The notes under the pieces are model-generated. The model was not told the DNA's origin and made no database searches. It saw only the letters and a list, made by a program, of their open reading frames with translations. 64,000 bases of DNA from Linyphia triangularis (taxonomy: Eukaryota > Arthropoda > Arachnida > Araneae > Linyphiidae). The stretch covers positions 50,761,959 through 50,825,958 of the forward strand of contig OZ021726.1 of NCBI GenBank assembly GCA_963978545.1. Reading direction: 5' to 3'. The position numbers and the translations under genes were made by a program. Positions within the stretch are counted from its first letter, which is position 1; the number at the start of each line of letters is the position of its first letter. This document shows positions 35,116 to 44,162 of the stretch, piece after piece.

Positions 35116-36426
35116 TTAGTTTAACTGCTGAGGCTCGGACGAAGGTCTGTCCCCTCTCCTGTCCAATTCAGGGCAATCACGTCTGAAATGTCCTTCCCGG
35201 TTGCAGAGCCAACAAACCACTCTAGTTTTTCGATCCCTTGAGCCAGGAATATTTCTCATAATTCGCTCCATCTTGTTTTCCAGTTCTTGAAACTTCTTCG
35301 TGAAAAGTTCAGAGGAATCGTCTGCTAATGTTCCACGTACGAAACGCCGGTCTTTTCTAGAAGCTTGCTGTGCGGCTTCTACTCTCATGGCATAGACGAG
35401 GGTGGACTTTAGATCTTTGCTGTCTGACATCCTGGTAGCTTGCTGTATGTCGGGATCTTTGATGGCATCCACGAAATACTGAAGAGACAGGTTATCTCGT
35501 ACGTCCGAGGGACAGTCTGGGAAAGCGAGGAGCGACAGTCTTTCTATATCCGATGCCAATTCTTGAAGAGTTTCATTGGCCTGCTGCTGTCTCACTTTCA
35601 GTTGCAGTCTGTTATAATCCTTTAGATGTTGCTCCCCAAACCTTAACTCCAACGCACTTGCCAGCGCCACGAATTCTCCCCGCTTCTCTTCAGGTAGTGT
35701 TTGTAAAATGTCAGCAGCTTCACCTCGAAGAGATGCTGCGAGATGGAATGCTTTCGAAGTATCGTCCCAACCATTCGCAGAAGCAATCATTTCAAACTGC
35801 ATTTGATAAACGCGCCAAGACGACTTCCCATCAAAAGGGGCCACTTTGATATTAGAGCGCGGCGCCATAAAGGAGATGGAAGCGTTATCCCAATTAGGTG
35901 ACGCTATGGCCAGAGCTTCACGCGTTTCCATTTTTCGCAGCCTTTCTTCTACAACGTCAATGAATTTGTCTTGCTCTTCCTTTAAGGTGGAAACTTTTTC
36001 TTGCATGGTGGAAACTTTTTCTTCAACTTCATTTCTCACTGTCTTAAAATCTTCTCTGACATCCAAAATATCCGCCTTCATTGATTGAAGAACACTCTCT
36101 GTGCGCTCCATAAATCTATCAATGGACGCAGAAGATGATTCTTGCTTGGATTCTAAAGCTTTAATATCCGATGATGTCGCTTCTTGGCTGGCGGTGATTG
36201 CGGCGGCGAGTTCAGCATTTGTCATTTCTTGACGGGCTTGACCAGCTGCGATTGTAGCGGCGAGTTCGGCATTTGTCGTTTCTTGACGGGCTTGACCAGC
36301 TGCGATTGTAGCGGCGAGTTCGGCATTTGTCGTTTCTTGTCCGGCTTTTATTTCGGCTTTCATTTCAGCAAGCATTTCCATCAACTGTTTCATTTGGTCT
36401 TCCATCATTCCTCTAGTAGTCGGCAT
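35116..36426 (-). CDS. gag: Gypsy Gag polyprotein
   Basis: A 436-codon ORF starting at an ATG 33 bp inside the 5' LTR. Residues 31-81 are three tandem copies of an 18-residue Ala/Glu/Gln-rich unit beginning ETTNAELAA, the last copy diverged. A Lys/Glu-rich segment predicted to be coiled coil follows (about 85-185). The C-terminus has one CCHC zinc knuckle, CWLCNREGHFRRDC (405-418), for RNA binding. Gag assembles the cytoplasmic virus-like particle in which reverse transcription occurs. It ends at TAA, overlapped by the -1 Pol frame. Confidence 0.93.
   Translation of the reverse strand: MPTTRGMMEDQMKQLMEMLAEMKAEIKAGQETTNAELAATIAAGQARQETTNAELAATIAAGQARQEMTNAELAAAITASQEATSSDIKALESKQESSSASIDRFMERTESVLQSMKADILDVREDFKTVRNEVEEKVSTMQEKVSTLKEEQDKFIDVVEERLRKMETREALAIASPNWDNASISFMAPRSNIKVAPFDGKSSWRVYQMQFEMIASANGWDDTSKAFHLAASLRGEAADILQTLPEEKRGEFVALASALELRFGEQHLKDYNRLQLKVRQQQANETLQELASDIERLSLLAFPDCPSDVRDNLSLQYFVDAIKDPDIQQATRMSDSKDLKSTLVYAMRVEAAQQASRKDRRFVRGTLADDSSELFTKKFQELENKMERIMRNIPGSRDRKTRVVCWLCNREGHFRRDCPELDRRGDRPSSEPQQLN
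35119..35125 (-). promoter_or_regulatory. Candidate -1 ribosomal frameshift site (GTTAAAC) at the gag stop
   Basis: The last gag codons read TTA AAC TAA preceded by G, giving GTTAAAC immediately before the stop. Pol lies in the -1 frame and has no stop between this heptamer and 35011. GTTAAAC departs from the ideal slippery pattern at its first base but is known to work in some -1 frameshift systems. Function here is inferred. Confidence 0.5.
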
Positions 36427-36440
36427 TCAAGATGACTTGA

Positions 36441-36457
36441 CCCCACTTCTGACACCA
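36441..36457 (-). promoter_or_regulatory. Primer-binding-site-like sequence of the gypsy element
   Basis: On the minus strand TGGTGTCAGAAGTGGGG begins one base after the 5' LTR. A TGG start at this position is the standard signature of a tRNA primer site. I did not assign the tRNA. Confidence 0.75.
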
Positions 36458-36458
36458 C

Positions 36459-36924
36459 TGTTATGAATTTTTCCACTGAGGCAATGATGGCACAGTTTTC
36501 ACGGTTTAAAAGTATTTATTCTCTCTTTAGAAAACTCACAAAATCTATTCACAGGCAACAGTTTAACTACTCTCAAGCTTCAACACAAGCTTCAACAAAA
36601 ATAACTTCGAATTCAGCGATAATACAAGCGCACTCCAATAGGTCAACAAAGCGATCAGCTTTCAACGAAATCCGAAGTACATCTGAAAACTTTCCCGTTC
36701 TCCAGTCTTTTTATAAACAAGCGCGTGAGACATTCTCGAAATTTCCAGCCAATTCACCGGAAAGAAATTTCTCGAAACGTCTCGATTACTTCAGGTGTTG
36801 CCACCTTTTTCTAACTTGTATAATCGCTATTAATTACTAAATAAAATTGGATAAAAATAAATTACAATAGAATTTTGAAATAATACGTCCCTATTTACAA
36901 TATATACAGACAATTTGTGCAACA
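36459..36924 (-). repeat. 5' LTR of the gypsy element
   Basis: 466 bp with TG...CA ends, followed on the plus strand by target duplication copy ATAT. Differences seen from the other LTR: CCAATAGG versus CCAGTAAG, and CGTCCCTA versus CGTCACTA. Confidence 0.95.
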
Positions 36925-37571
36925 ATATGTAAGACAACGTCAAGCCTATGGTTCAGCGAAACGTGATAGTCTGACACATCAGGATCTGTATACGGTAAAA
37001 TTTAACGATCGTGTCCAATCAGCATTCCCTAATGTAGAAGCAATTTTGAGATTGTTTCTTAGTATGTTTGCAAATTGCTCTGGAGAAAGATCTTTTTCTC
37101 AGCTGAAGAGAATAAAAATGAATTTAGAACAACAATGACTCAATATAAATTATGTTCCCTTAGTCTCATGTGTATAGAAAGTGACCAACTACGCAATTTA
37201 TCATTTGATGATGTCCTCAGTGACTTTGCTCTGGCAAAGACAGGAAAAAAAATATTTTAGTTTAATATAATTCTTTAATCCTTATAACATGTTTCAAGAG
37301 ATTAAATAATAAGCCTTAGTATATTATGCCTTATAAAAGAACTTGTGTTTCTTTTTACTAGAGTTTGCATTTTTAAGTTTGTTATGAATAAAAATGATTT
37401 TAAATAAAAGATTTACTAGTTCACTATACCTATATACTTCTTAATTGTATTTTAGTTTAACCCTCTAGGTATCCGAAAATCATATTTGGCTCTGACATAT
37501 AATATCTGGACTTATAAAGGGCCTCATATCTCAAATAGCTTAGGGCCTTATCAAGTCTAAAACCGGCCCTG

Positions 37572-38277
37572 CCTTTGTGTGGAGAATGATTGGTCGGAAC
37601 ACCAAATCTTTTGTTTTTGCCTAAATGCTGGAAGCACACATATTTTAAGAGGCAAAAATGTTTTTAGAATGTGAAATGAGGAAATTTCGCGTTTTTTGGT
37701 TTTATTTTTAAATAAAAATAGAGAAAAAATCATGAAAAACAATACCATTCTTTCAAAAATTTGAGCTCGGATAGATAATTAAAAAAATACTTAGTTTTTC
37801 ACTTTGCGATTTGGCGGGAAAAAGCCACTTTTGCGTGAAACGTCAACGCGCAGATAATGAACTAGTCTAAAATCTGTTTTAGACGAAGAATGAGTGAGGT
37901 TTCTCCTTCTTTTTACGACTTTATCTCTGCGGAACCACGTCACGGTTTTTCTTATGCGTTTTTAGTCACGTGACCTTTGCTTTGATTTCGGCTAATTTCA
38001 AACTCGATTTTTGATTAACTGAAAGCATAAAGTTAAAAAATAATTGCACTGCTCAAATATATTCGTTGGATAACACTAGAAAATACAAAAAAATATTCAT
38101 TTTCCTCACTTGTGCAAGTTCCTCATTGCCGTTCCTCCACAAATTGAGAATTTTCGTATTACGGCAGTATTTCTCAGAAGCTAACATTTGTATTCGGTAT
38201 AAAATTTTAAAACATCTTTTAATAAAAACAATCTTTAAAAAAAATTAACATCGTTTTTAAAGGTGAATATTCTATTT

Positions 38278-38311
<34 letters not shown>

Positions 38312-39200
38312 TTTGTCATTAAAAAAAAAAAAAAATTAAAACCTCTCAGCTACTGTGGTCAAAGCCTAACATAATGTATAAACCTGGGGGTATAATCTAC
38401 CATAGGCGCAACTAGGATTGATCAATGGGGTTAATTTCGATGGTTTAATTTCGAAATATATGGTCTCGTTACCCCAGTGAATAAAAAGGGATAGGAAAGC
38501 TGAAAAAAGTTTAATCCTTTTGAAAAAAGTTCAAACAACTTAACAGGTACATTTTTCAAAACCTACAGGATAAGGAAACTTTCTTAAGACTAATTTTCTT
38601 TAAAAAAAAAAGAAGTTAGAAAATACTCTTAAAAGCATGGAAATAGAAAGGATATGACATAATTGTAAAATACATGAAAATAATAATTTCAAAAGAAACT
38701 TTTCCAGGGGCCGGGGGCAACAAGCAAAATAGAACCAGTGGCGGACCCCCCAAAAATGCATATGTGTGACTTGGCCATTACGCGTAAGTGAATAGAATAC
38801 GTAATGGCCCAGTATCACACATATTTTTGTAGTTAGATATTTAGGCCTATGCAGGGGAATTTTATATTTGAGAAGAACATTTTACTAATTTTCATTGCAT
38901 GTTTACAAGAATTTTAAACTTGGCTCTGCTTTATTAGATCTCAATACTTTTCACGACCATAATCATTGCATGAAGATTTTAGCGTCTTTTTCAGAGATTT
39001 TTTTGTTTGCTTTATTAGTTTGAAGTACTACTTTGTTCTGAAAATAAATTTGAATAGTTTAAAGTTGTTACCTAAGACATCGTATTTTTGGCACGTGAAT
39101 CTTAAATTAAACAGTGATAACTGAAGTTTGATATATTCTTTTTGAAAAATGATTTTTGAATTCAAATCTGCATTAACTATTAGATGTTTTGAATCTCAGT
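37572..39200. other. Gene-free region with poly(A) tract and E-box palindrome
   Basis: A run of about 30 A lies at 38279-38308. GTCACGTGAC, a perfect E-box-containing palindrome, lies near 37966. Several CpG-containing motifs cluster at 37800-37990, possibly an old promoter. No exon could be supported. Confidence 0.4.
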
Positions 39201-39204
39201 CAAA

Positions 39205-39690
39205 TTGATTGAAAAATATTTACCCATATTACATATATTACCCATAAAAACAGAGTTTTTAAGAATCAATTTGTCAATTTTATATTCATTTACACAGCAC
39301 CGATATCAAAAACATTTCTATCAGCAAAATGTGCGGCAAACTACGTTTAAAAATTTATTTTTTTATAAATTGGGGCAACAGGAAAGATTTTCAATAGTGG
39401 TCGGTTCGATGCTTTTTAAAGCTATTGAATGACGGTAAGTAGGTTTACAAGTATTCCGTAAAAGTAATCTTATAGTGATAGTAACAGCCCCAAAATTGAT
39501 AGAATGCATTATTGTCATCGACATCGAATCTATCTGCCAAGTTTCAGCACGATCGGATGATGGCAAGGGAGTTGACTAGGCCTCTGCAGATTCTGCATCC
39601 ATCGACAAACAAACAAACATACAAAAGCGAAGTAAATATAAAGGATTTAATAATACAACCCATAAAAACAGAATTTTTTTTAAATCCTTT
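39205..39690 (+). repeat. AAAC-tailed dispersed repeat (family A), tandem unit 1
   Basis: Begins near CCATAAAAACAGAGTTTTTA, includes CAGCAAAATGTGCGG, GGGGCAACAGGAAAGA, GAATGACGGTAAG and GCCCCAAAATTGATAGAA, a CATCGACATCGAA...CTGCCAAGTTTCAG block, and ends ATCGACAAACAAACAAAC then AAAAGCGAAGTAAATATAAA. Unit 2 follows head-to-tail from about 39655. Confidence 0.7.
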
Positions 39691-40227
39691 GTTATGCATT
39701 GTCAATTTTTATATTCATTAATACAGCACCAATGTCAAAAAAATTTCTGTCAGCAAAATGTGCGAAGAACTGCGTTTCAAAATGTATTAAAAATGAACGT
39801 CAATTTATGCTCTCTCATCGAAATATCATTGAATTATTCTGATCAAAGTAATTTGATTATTATTATTATTATTATTATTAATATTTTAAATTTGGGCAAC
39901 AAGAGAGAGTTTCAACAGTTAGTTCAGTGCTTTTTTAATGCGATGGAATGATGGCAAATGGGTTTATTAGTAGTATGACCTTTTAGTGACAGTAAACCCT
40001 CGGGCACGATACGAGCGGAAATCGGTGAAAGATTTGCGGAAACGCGTAGGAGTAATAGAACGGTGCGAGTAGTTCTGCCTACGATGAGACTGAAGGCGGT
40101 TTTTGAAATATAATTTTGAATGTTATTTTATAATTTTTTAAAAACGTATGTTTAGGTGATGTTTTGTGATAATCTCACCATAATTAAACAATTTTGGTTT
40201 TAGATACTTCATCTTGTACGTGATAAC

Positions 40228-41325
40228 AAGGCTAAACTCGATTCAAGGGGGAATAAGGCTTTGACAATGGCTCATTTCGCGACGACCAACCTACGAGATA
40301 AATTTTCTACTTGGACAGCGCCAATCCGGGGTAGTGGCGAAAATCGTAACCATTAACCAAAACAAACAAATCATAAAACGAAAAATAGCATATTTACATA
40401 ACTTTATGCAAATAGAAAAATAATTTAATTCATTATTTTGTTAATACTAGGGTGAACCTACCAGTAATTGACCATTTAGTGCAAGTTTCTACACATTTAA
40501 TTTTTTTTCTTGAAAAATTATTAACGGAATACTATGAAAACTTCCCAAAATATCAATTGATTAATAAATAAATAAATTAACATGATGTTTCAGTCCTTTT
40601 TACAATTTCATATATCATCAGAATTTCTTACCAAAAGCAATTTTGCCATTAATTGACCAAGTAGTAATTGACCATTTCTTTTCCAGAATAAAACCCAAAG
40701 TTAATTGTTAAATTTTTTTTATAAAATGCTCTAATATTCATAAATTAACTATTAAATGAATTAAAAAAAGGAAGTAAAAATAAATATAATCAATTTTAAT
40801 TAATGAAAACATTGGAACATCATAAAATATAGTGTGATGATATAGATATCTTACTCAAAAAATTAAAACAAGAAAATCGAAATAATATAGAAAAGACTAT
40901 CTAATCCTATATTTTCAATTCTGAATAAATTTAGATGAAAAGAATTGATTTTAAAGGATATTATTTCTTGAACAGTATCAAAAAGCATCAGTTTATCTAA
41001 AGGAACACGTTTTAGTTCTAATAAATCAGCTGGGAATTCGTGAAAATATATTTTATCGACCGTGCTATTTGACTTAGATAAAGGTACACAGCAATAGACC
41101 GTCATTTTATAATGTTTTGGGAATTAAAAGAGTAAATAATTACAAAAATCACTTACCAAACGATAGCAACATCCTATTGAAGCATGGTATTCAAAGCGAA
41201 ATTATTTCAAAACTATCCTACTAGACCAGTGCCATCTAGTGGTAAACGGTCAAACTAAGGTGGTATTTGAAATCCTTTGATCTTTACCGCACTGTCATAG
41301 CCGCGGTGAATCAAGTTTAGCCGTG
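40228..41325 (-). mobile_element. P-element-like non-autonomous transposon with THAP fragment, copy 2
   Basis: About 99 percent identical to 24233-25329, in the same orientation, with the same inverted repeats. Flanks GTGATAAC (40220-40227) and GTGATAAT (41326-41333) form a near-perfect 8-bp target duplication. The differing flanks show that the two copies arose by transposition rather than segmental duplication. It is nested in the TIR element 39996-41501. Confidence 0.8.
40863..41105 (-). pseudogene. Truncated THAP-domain ORF inside P-like element, copy 2
   Basis: The same 80-residue translation as 24868-25110, with the YCCVPL and FHEFPAD signature and no downstream C2CH completion. Conservation probably reflects recent amplification rather than selection. 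Confidence 0.55.
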
Positions 41326-41614
41326 GTGATAATCACTCAAAATGAAGAGCTCAGCTAGTTCGCTGGATGACGTCATGTTTAGAATTTATGGAAAATATCA
41401 CCTTCACTTTCATCGTTACCAGAACAACTTCCACCGTTCGATTACTCAATCAGTCTGCCGCAATTCTTTCACCGCTCGCCGCTCGTATCGTGCCCGAGGC
41501 TTAATAGCCCCAAAATTTGAAATAATACTTGTCATCGACACCGAACCTATCTGCCAAGTTTCAGCCCGATCCACAGTCCACACGATTAGTCCTCCACAGA
41601 TCCCACTCCCATCG

Positions 41615-41664
41615 ACAAACAAACAAACAAACAAACAAACAAACAAACAAACAAACAAACAAAA
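41615..41664 (+). repeat. (AAAC)n microsatellite
   Basis: About twelve tandem AAAC units forming the expanded internal tail of the family A repeat. Other copies have only two to four units. Confidence 0.9.
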
Positions 41665-42439
41665 GCGAAATTAGTATAAAGGATTTTTAAAAGTGTTGCG
41701 CGACTTTTAAATGCAAAAGTTTTTAGAAAAAATGCGATTTTTTTCTACCTTCAATGTTAAAATTCTTTTAATAAACTATATATTCTAAGCAACTAGATGG
41801 AGGTTCATAACATTAAGAATGATATTACGAACAATTCCCAAACATATTTTCTTTTCTTGGCCACATTAAACTCGATGAATCAATGTTCAAAAGTATTCAA
41901 CAAGTTAAATGTTAATTGGTTAATTAATTTTTGAATAAAACTTAAATTTTTTTCATTTAAACGTTGTTACTAATTATTTATTTTTAAGTGCACAAAAAAA
42001 TCTGATTTTTAAAATCATAATTAAAAAAAAAAAGTTCAAAGTGTATGCGTGGATGAGGGGGCGGGGGGGGGGGGAGTCGCATATCTTCGGCTGCACTAAC
42101 ATTTTCTTCTACGGTCCGCCACTGAAAAGAGTTGGTAGGAGAAAAAGCAGGATATTTGCTTAATTTTGCTCAACCTAATTGGAAGAAGAGTTGAGCCCTC
42201 AAATACTCTCCTCTCATTATGATTATGACTGTAATAACACATGTGCTAACATTTTTCTAGAAATATTAAATAAGACGGAGGACGAAGTATTCAGCGAAAA
42301 AAAAAAAAAAATAGTTTCAAAAGTAACCGCTAGGGAAATGTGTGTAATTGAAAAGAGAATTTCAATAAATGTAGAATCAATACTGAAATAAAGTTACTCT
42401 TTATTTAACACATTCAAATCAGGATCAATGAATCAGGTT

Positions 42440-42905
42440 CACATATTATTGCATTCTGTGCATCGCATTCACAGCAACAGAAAGTAACATATTTGTAGGA
42501 ATCTCCCGTACACTCCGTGATATATTATCCTTTAACATAACCAGGTTCTGGGCGACTAGAACTTGATAGACAATGGATTTTAGGTAACCCGATAGCCAAA
42601 AGTCGCATGAGTTAAGAACAGGAAATCGAAGGGGCCATGCAATTGGAAAGTAGCGGCTATAATGACTCTATCTGGTGTGAATTTCTGTCGTAGAAGCCAC
42701 TGGTACCTACAAAGCAATGTTTGGAAGGATTCTATCTTGCATGAAAATTATTTCACCCAGACATTTCTTTGCTGGAGAGCGGGAACGAAAAAGTTGCATA
42801 AAATATGGCATTATTTATCTCCGATAATATAACAGATTACTGGTCCTGTAGGGGTAATGTTCTCATAGAAGAATGGACATGTGATCATTTCTGCCGTAAA
42901 ACCTC
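42440..42905 (-). pseudogene. Decayed Tc1/mariner-superfamily (IS630-type) transposase fragment
   Basis: On the minus strand broken frames give YENITPTGPV, FMQDRILPNIA (degenerate FMQDGAPPHIA catalytic Asp region), LNSCDFWLSGYLKSIVYQ (degenerate PDLxPCDFxLWGxLK, third acidic residue region) and LKDNISRSVREIPTNML followed by a NAMHRMQ ending. These are the C-terminal catalytic and tail motifs of insect-type DDE transposases. Several stops and shifts make it inactive. It differs from the mariner at 57537. Confidence 0.65.
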
Positions 42906-43073
42906 ACCAAACAGTTGCTTTTAGTGAATGTAAAGGAATTCTTTGAATGCATTTTGGTGATTTCTAATCACAAATTCGGCAGTTCTGGATATTTACAGTT
43001 CCATTCAGGAAAAAGTAGGTCTCATCTCTATATCAAATTTTTCTCTGCTAAGCTTCATTATCAGTGTTTAAGT

Positions 43074-43075
<2 letters not shown>

Positions 43076-43106
<31 letters not shown>
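43076..43106. repeat. Poly(T) tract
   Basis: About 31 consecutive T, interrupting otherwise unassigned sequence. It may mark the poly(A) tail of a minus-strand retrocopy, but no source was recognised. Confidence 0.8.
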
Positions 43107-43111
<5 letters not shown>

Positions 43112-43778
43112 GTTGTCATTTTGAGTTTGAATTAAATTGTTAAATGTGCTAAATTAAAGGTCATTTTATTTCAGTATTGATTCAGTATTTTTTAAAAACT
43201 CTGTTATCACTATACTACAGCAACAAATACTTCCCTAGTGGTGACTTTTGGAACTACAAAATTTGGCGCTGTTCTCGCAATTACACGCTACAGAAACAGA
43301 ATACTCTGAGCACTGTCAGTTTAATTATGGTCACCCTGCCATAAAAACTACTTCGAACCAGTCACTATTCCCTGTGAAACGGATAATTTTCAAGCCACAA
43401 TAAAAATGACATTTACCCTTATTTTCAAAAAGAAATTATCATTATATACTTTTGACTGACAAATAAGTGGATTTGGTTTTTATATATTTTTTATACCAAC
43501 CTAATAGAAAAGTTATAAGAGCTTTGAATTATTAAATGTATAATAAATGTAATTTTTTTTTTTTTTAAATAATTCTTTTCACGCTTATGAATATGTTTCA
43601 CCGAAGTGTCCTTGATTATGGAACTTCATACACATAGAGGAGTCACATGAGACACTTCCCTATATGGATATACTCAATCTCTGGCGACTGCTAGATATCG
43701 CTTTTACAGACACAGATTGGTGTTTATAGTATTGTTTTGAATTAGGCATGAGTTATATCTTCCATCTGGAACTACTAA

Positions 43779-44061
43779 ATGGTGTATTGTTGTGTGTTTA
43801 CTAAAATAGAATATTGTTTTGCCTATTTTTTAAGGAGTTAAAAGTAAAGTTAAAAGCTTTCATTTCATAAGGTGCCTGCGAACGAACTGTAACGAACAGT
43901 TAAAACTTCAGTGGTTAAAGGAATATTTCAAGAAAGGCTTCACCCCAAATAACCCTTCGTCGTCGATGAAAATGTGTGGTAAACATTGTCGTTCTAATGA
44001 TTATGTTCAAACTTTAAAAAGCAAAAGACAAAAACCCAATGCTGTTTTATCGGTTTCCTAA
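43779..44061 (+). pseudogene. THAP-domain remnant
   Basis: Starts ATG with MVYCCV, has SFHFIR in place of SFHxFP, then LQWLKEYFKKGF, MKMCGKHCRSNDYV (CxxH of the C2CH finger) and KPNAVLSVS (AVPTIF-like end), finishing at TAA. These occur in THAP order and spacing. The first part is out of frame with the rest (TAA near 43840). THAP domains bind DNA in host regulators and P-type transposases; which one this was cannot be told. Confidence 0.6.
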
Positions 44062-44130
44062 GGATATCCAATACACACGGGACTATCTGTATGGCAACCG
44101 GAGGGAGGAATTTGAACATCCCGGGTGTTG

Positions 44131-44157
<27 letters not shown>
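44131..44157. repeat. Poly(T) tract downstream of the THAP remnant
   Basis: 27 consecutive T about 70 bp after the THAP stop codon. No other structure seen. Confidence 0.8.

Positions 44158-44159
<2 letters not shown>

Positions 44160-44162
<3 letters not shown>

Larger units (their letters stand above)
30988..36924 (-). mobile_element. Ty3/gypsy LTR retrotransposon, apparently intact
   Basis: Two 466-bp LTRs (30988-31453 and 36459-36924) differ at about three positions. A 4-bp target duplication ATAT lies at 30984-30987 and 36925-36928. On the minus strand the order is 5' LTR, primer-binding-site-like TGGTGTCAGAAGTGGGG, gag, pol (protease-RT-RNase H-integrase), polypurine tract, 3' LTR. No envelope ORF is present. 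Open frames and near-identical LTRs indicate a recent insertion that may still be mobile. Confidence 0.95.
29766..37260 (+). pseudogene. ZMYM1-like hAT transposase (DUF4371 and hAT dimerisation), broken
   Basis: Block 1, about 29766-30987: ICGEFIQIMA, then TPDWSHIDQITVIVRYV and PIERFLNFLE (DUF4371-like), NMSSKYKGMQ and IPCAGHSLNLVG, then FKPVMDALESSL. Block 2, 36925-37260: FPNVEAILRLFLS, NCSGERSFSQLKRIK and SLMCIESDQL (hAT C-terminal dimerisation region). Breaks seen: TAA near 29854-29856, a frameshift between about 29990 and 30018, shifts near 30550 and 30745, a shift near 37130, and the gypsy insertion. The frame reads straight across the insertion point when one copy of the ATAT duplication is ignored. 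This transposase would have moved hAT elements; it is now inactive. Confidence 0.8.
29287..37571 (+). mobile_element. hAT transposon, ZMYM1-type, split by a gypsy element
   Basis: The left end CAGTGCAGGTTTTAA and the right end, read as its reverse complement CAGGGCCGGTTTTAGA, are diverged hAT-type inverted repeats. Flanks CCTTTGCT (29279-29286) and CCTTTGTG (37572-37579) are an imperfect 8-bp target duplication. Inside is a decayed ZMYM1-like transposase on the plus strand. Without the 5.9-kb LTR insertion at 30988-36924 the element would be about 2.3 kb. Confidence 0.72.
39996..41501. mobile_element. TIR element with TAA duplication (Harbinger-like MITE), itself interrupted
   Basis: Ends ACCCTCGGGCACGATACGAG and CTCGTATCGTGCCCGAGGCT are inverted repeats, with further matches inward (CGGTGAAAGA/TTGCGG). 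TAA lies on both sides (39993-39995 and 41502-41504). Other copies of the host repeat read GTAACAGCCCC here, so the uninterrupted site is visible and TAA is the likely duplication. A 3-bp TAA fits PIF/Harbinger. About 400 bp remain once the nested P-like element is excluded. Confidence 0.7.
39655..41690 (+). repeat. AAAC-tailed repeat (family A), tandem unit 2, interrupted
   Basis: Repeats the unit 1 order: CCATAAAAACAGAATTTT, CAGCAAAATGTGCG, GGGCAACAAGAGAG, GGAATGATGGCAA, TTTTAGTGACAGTAA. It is then broken by the TIR element 39996-41501 and resumes at TAGCCCCAAAATTTGAA, TGCCAAGTTTCAG and a long (AAAC)n run ending AAAAGCGAAATTAGTATAAA. An (ATT)n microsatellite lies at 39855-39881. Confidence 0.7.

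Noticed and set aside
31916..36435. Plus-strand ORFs opposite the gypsy gag and pol
   Set aside because: They are antisense shadows of the long minus-strand coding frames.
30988..36924. Endogenous retrovirus with envelope
   Set aside because: No third ORF lies between pol and the 3' LTR; only about 60 bp separate them.
41615..41664. CRISPR-like array in the (AAAC)n run
   Set aside because: Simple 4-bp microsatellite without spacers, in a eukaryotic repeat.
42179..42391. Small 70-codon ORF beginning with an acidic peptide
   Set aside because: It contains a 15-A run, has no recognised domain and lies in a repeat-rich stretch next to a transposase fossil.
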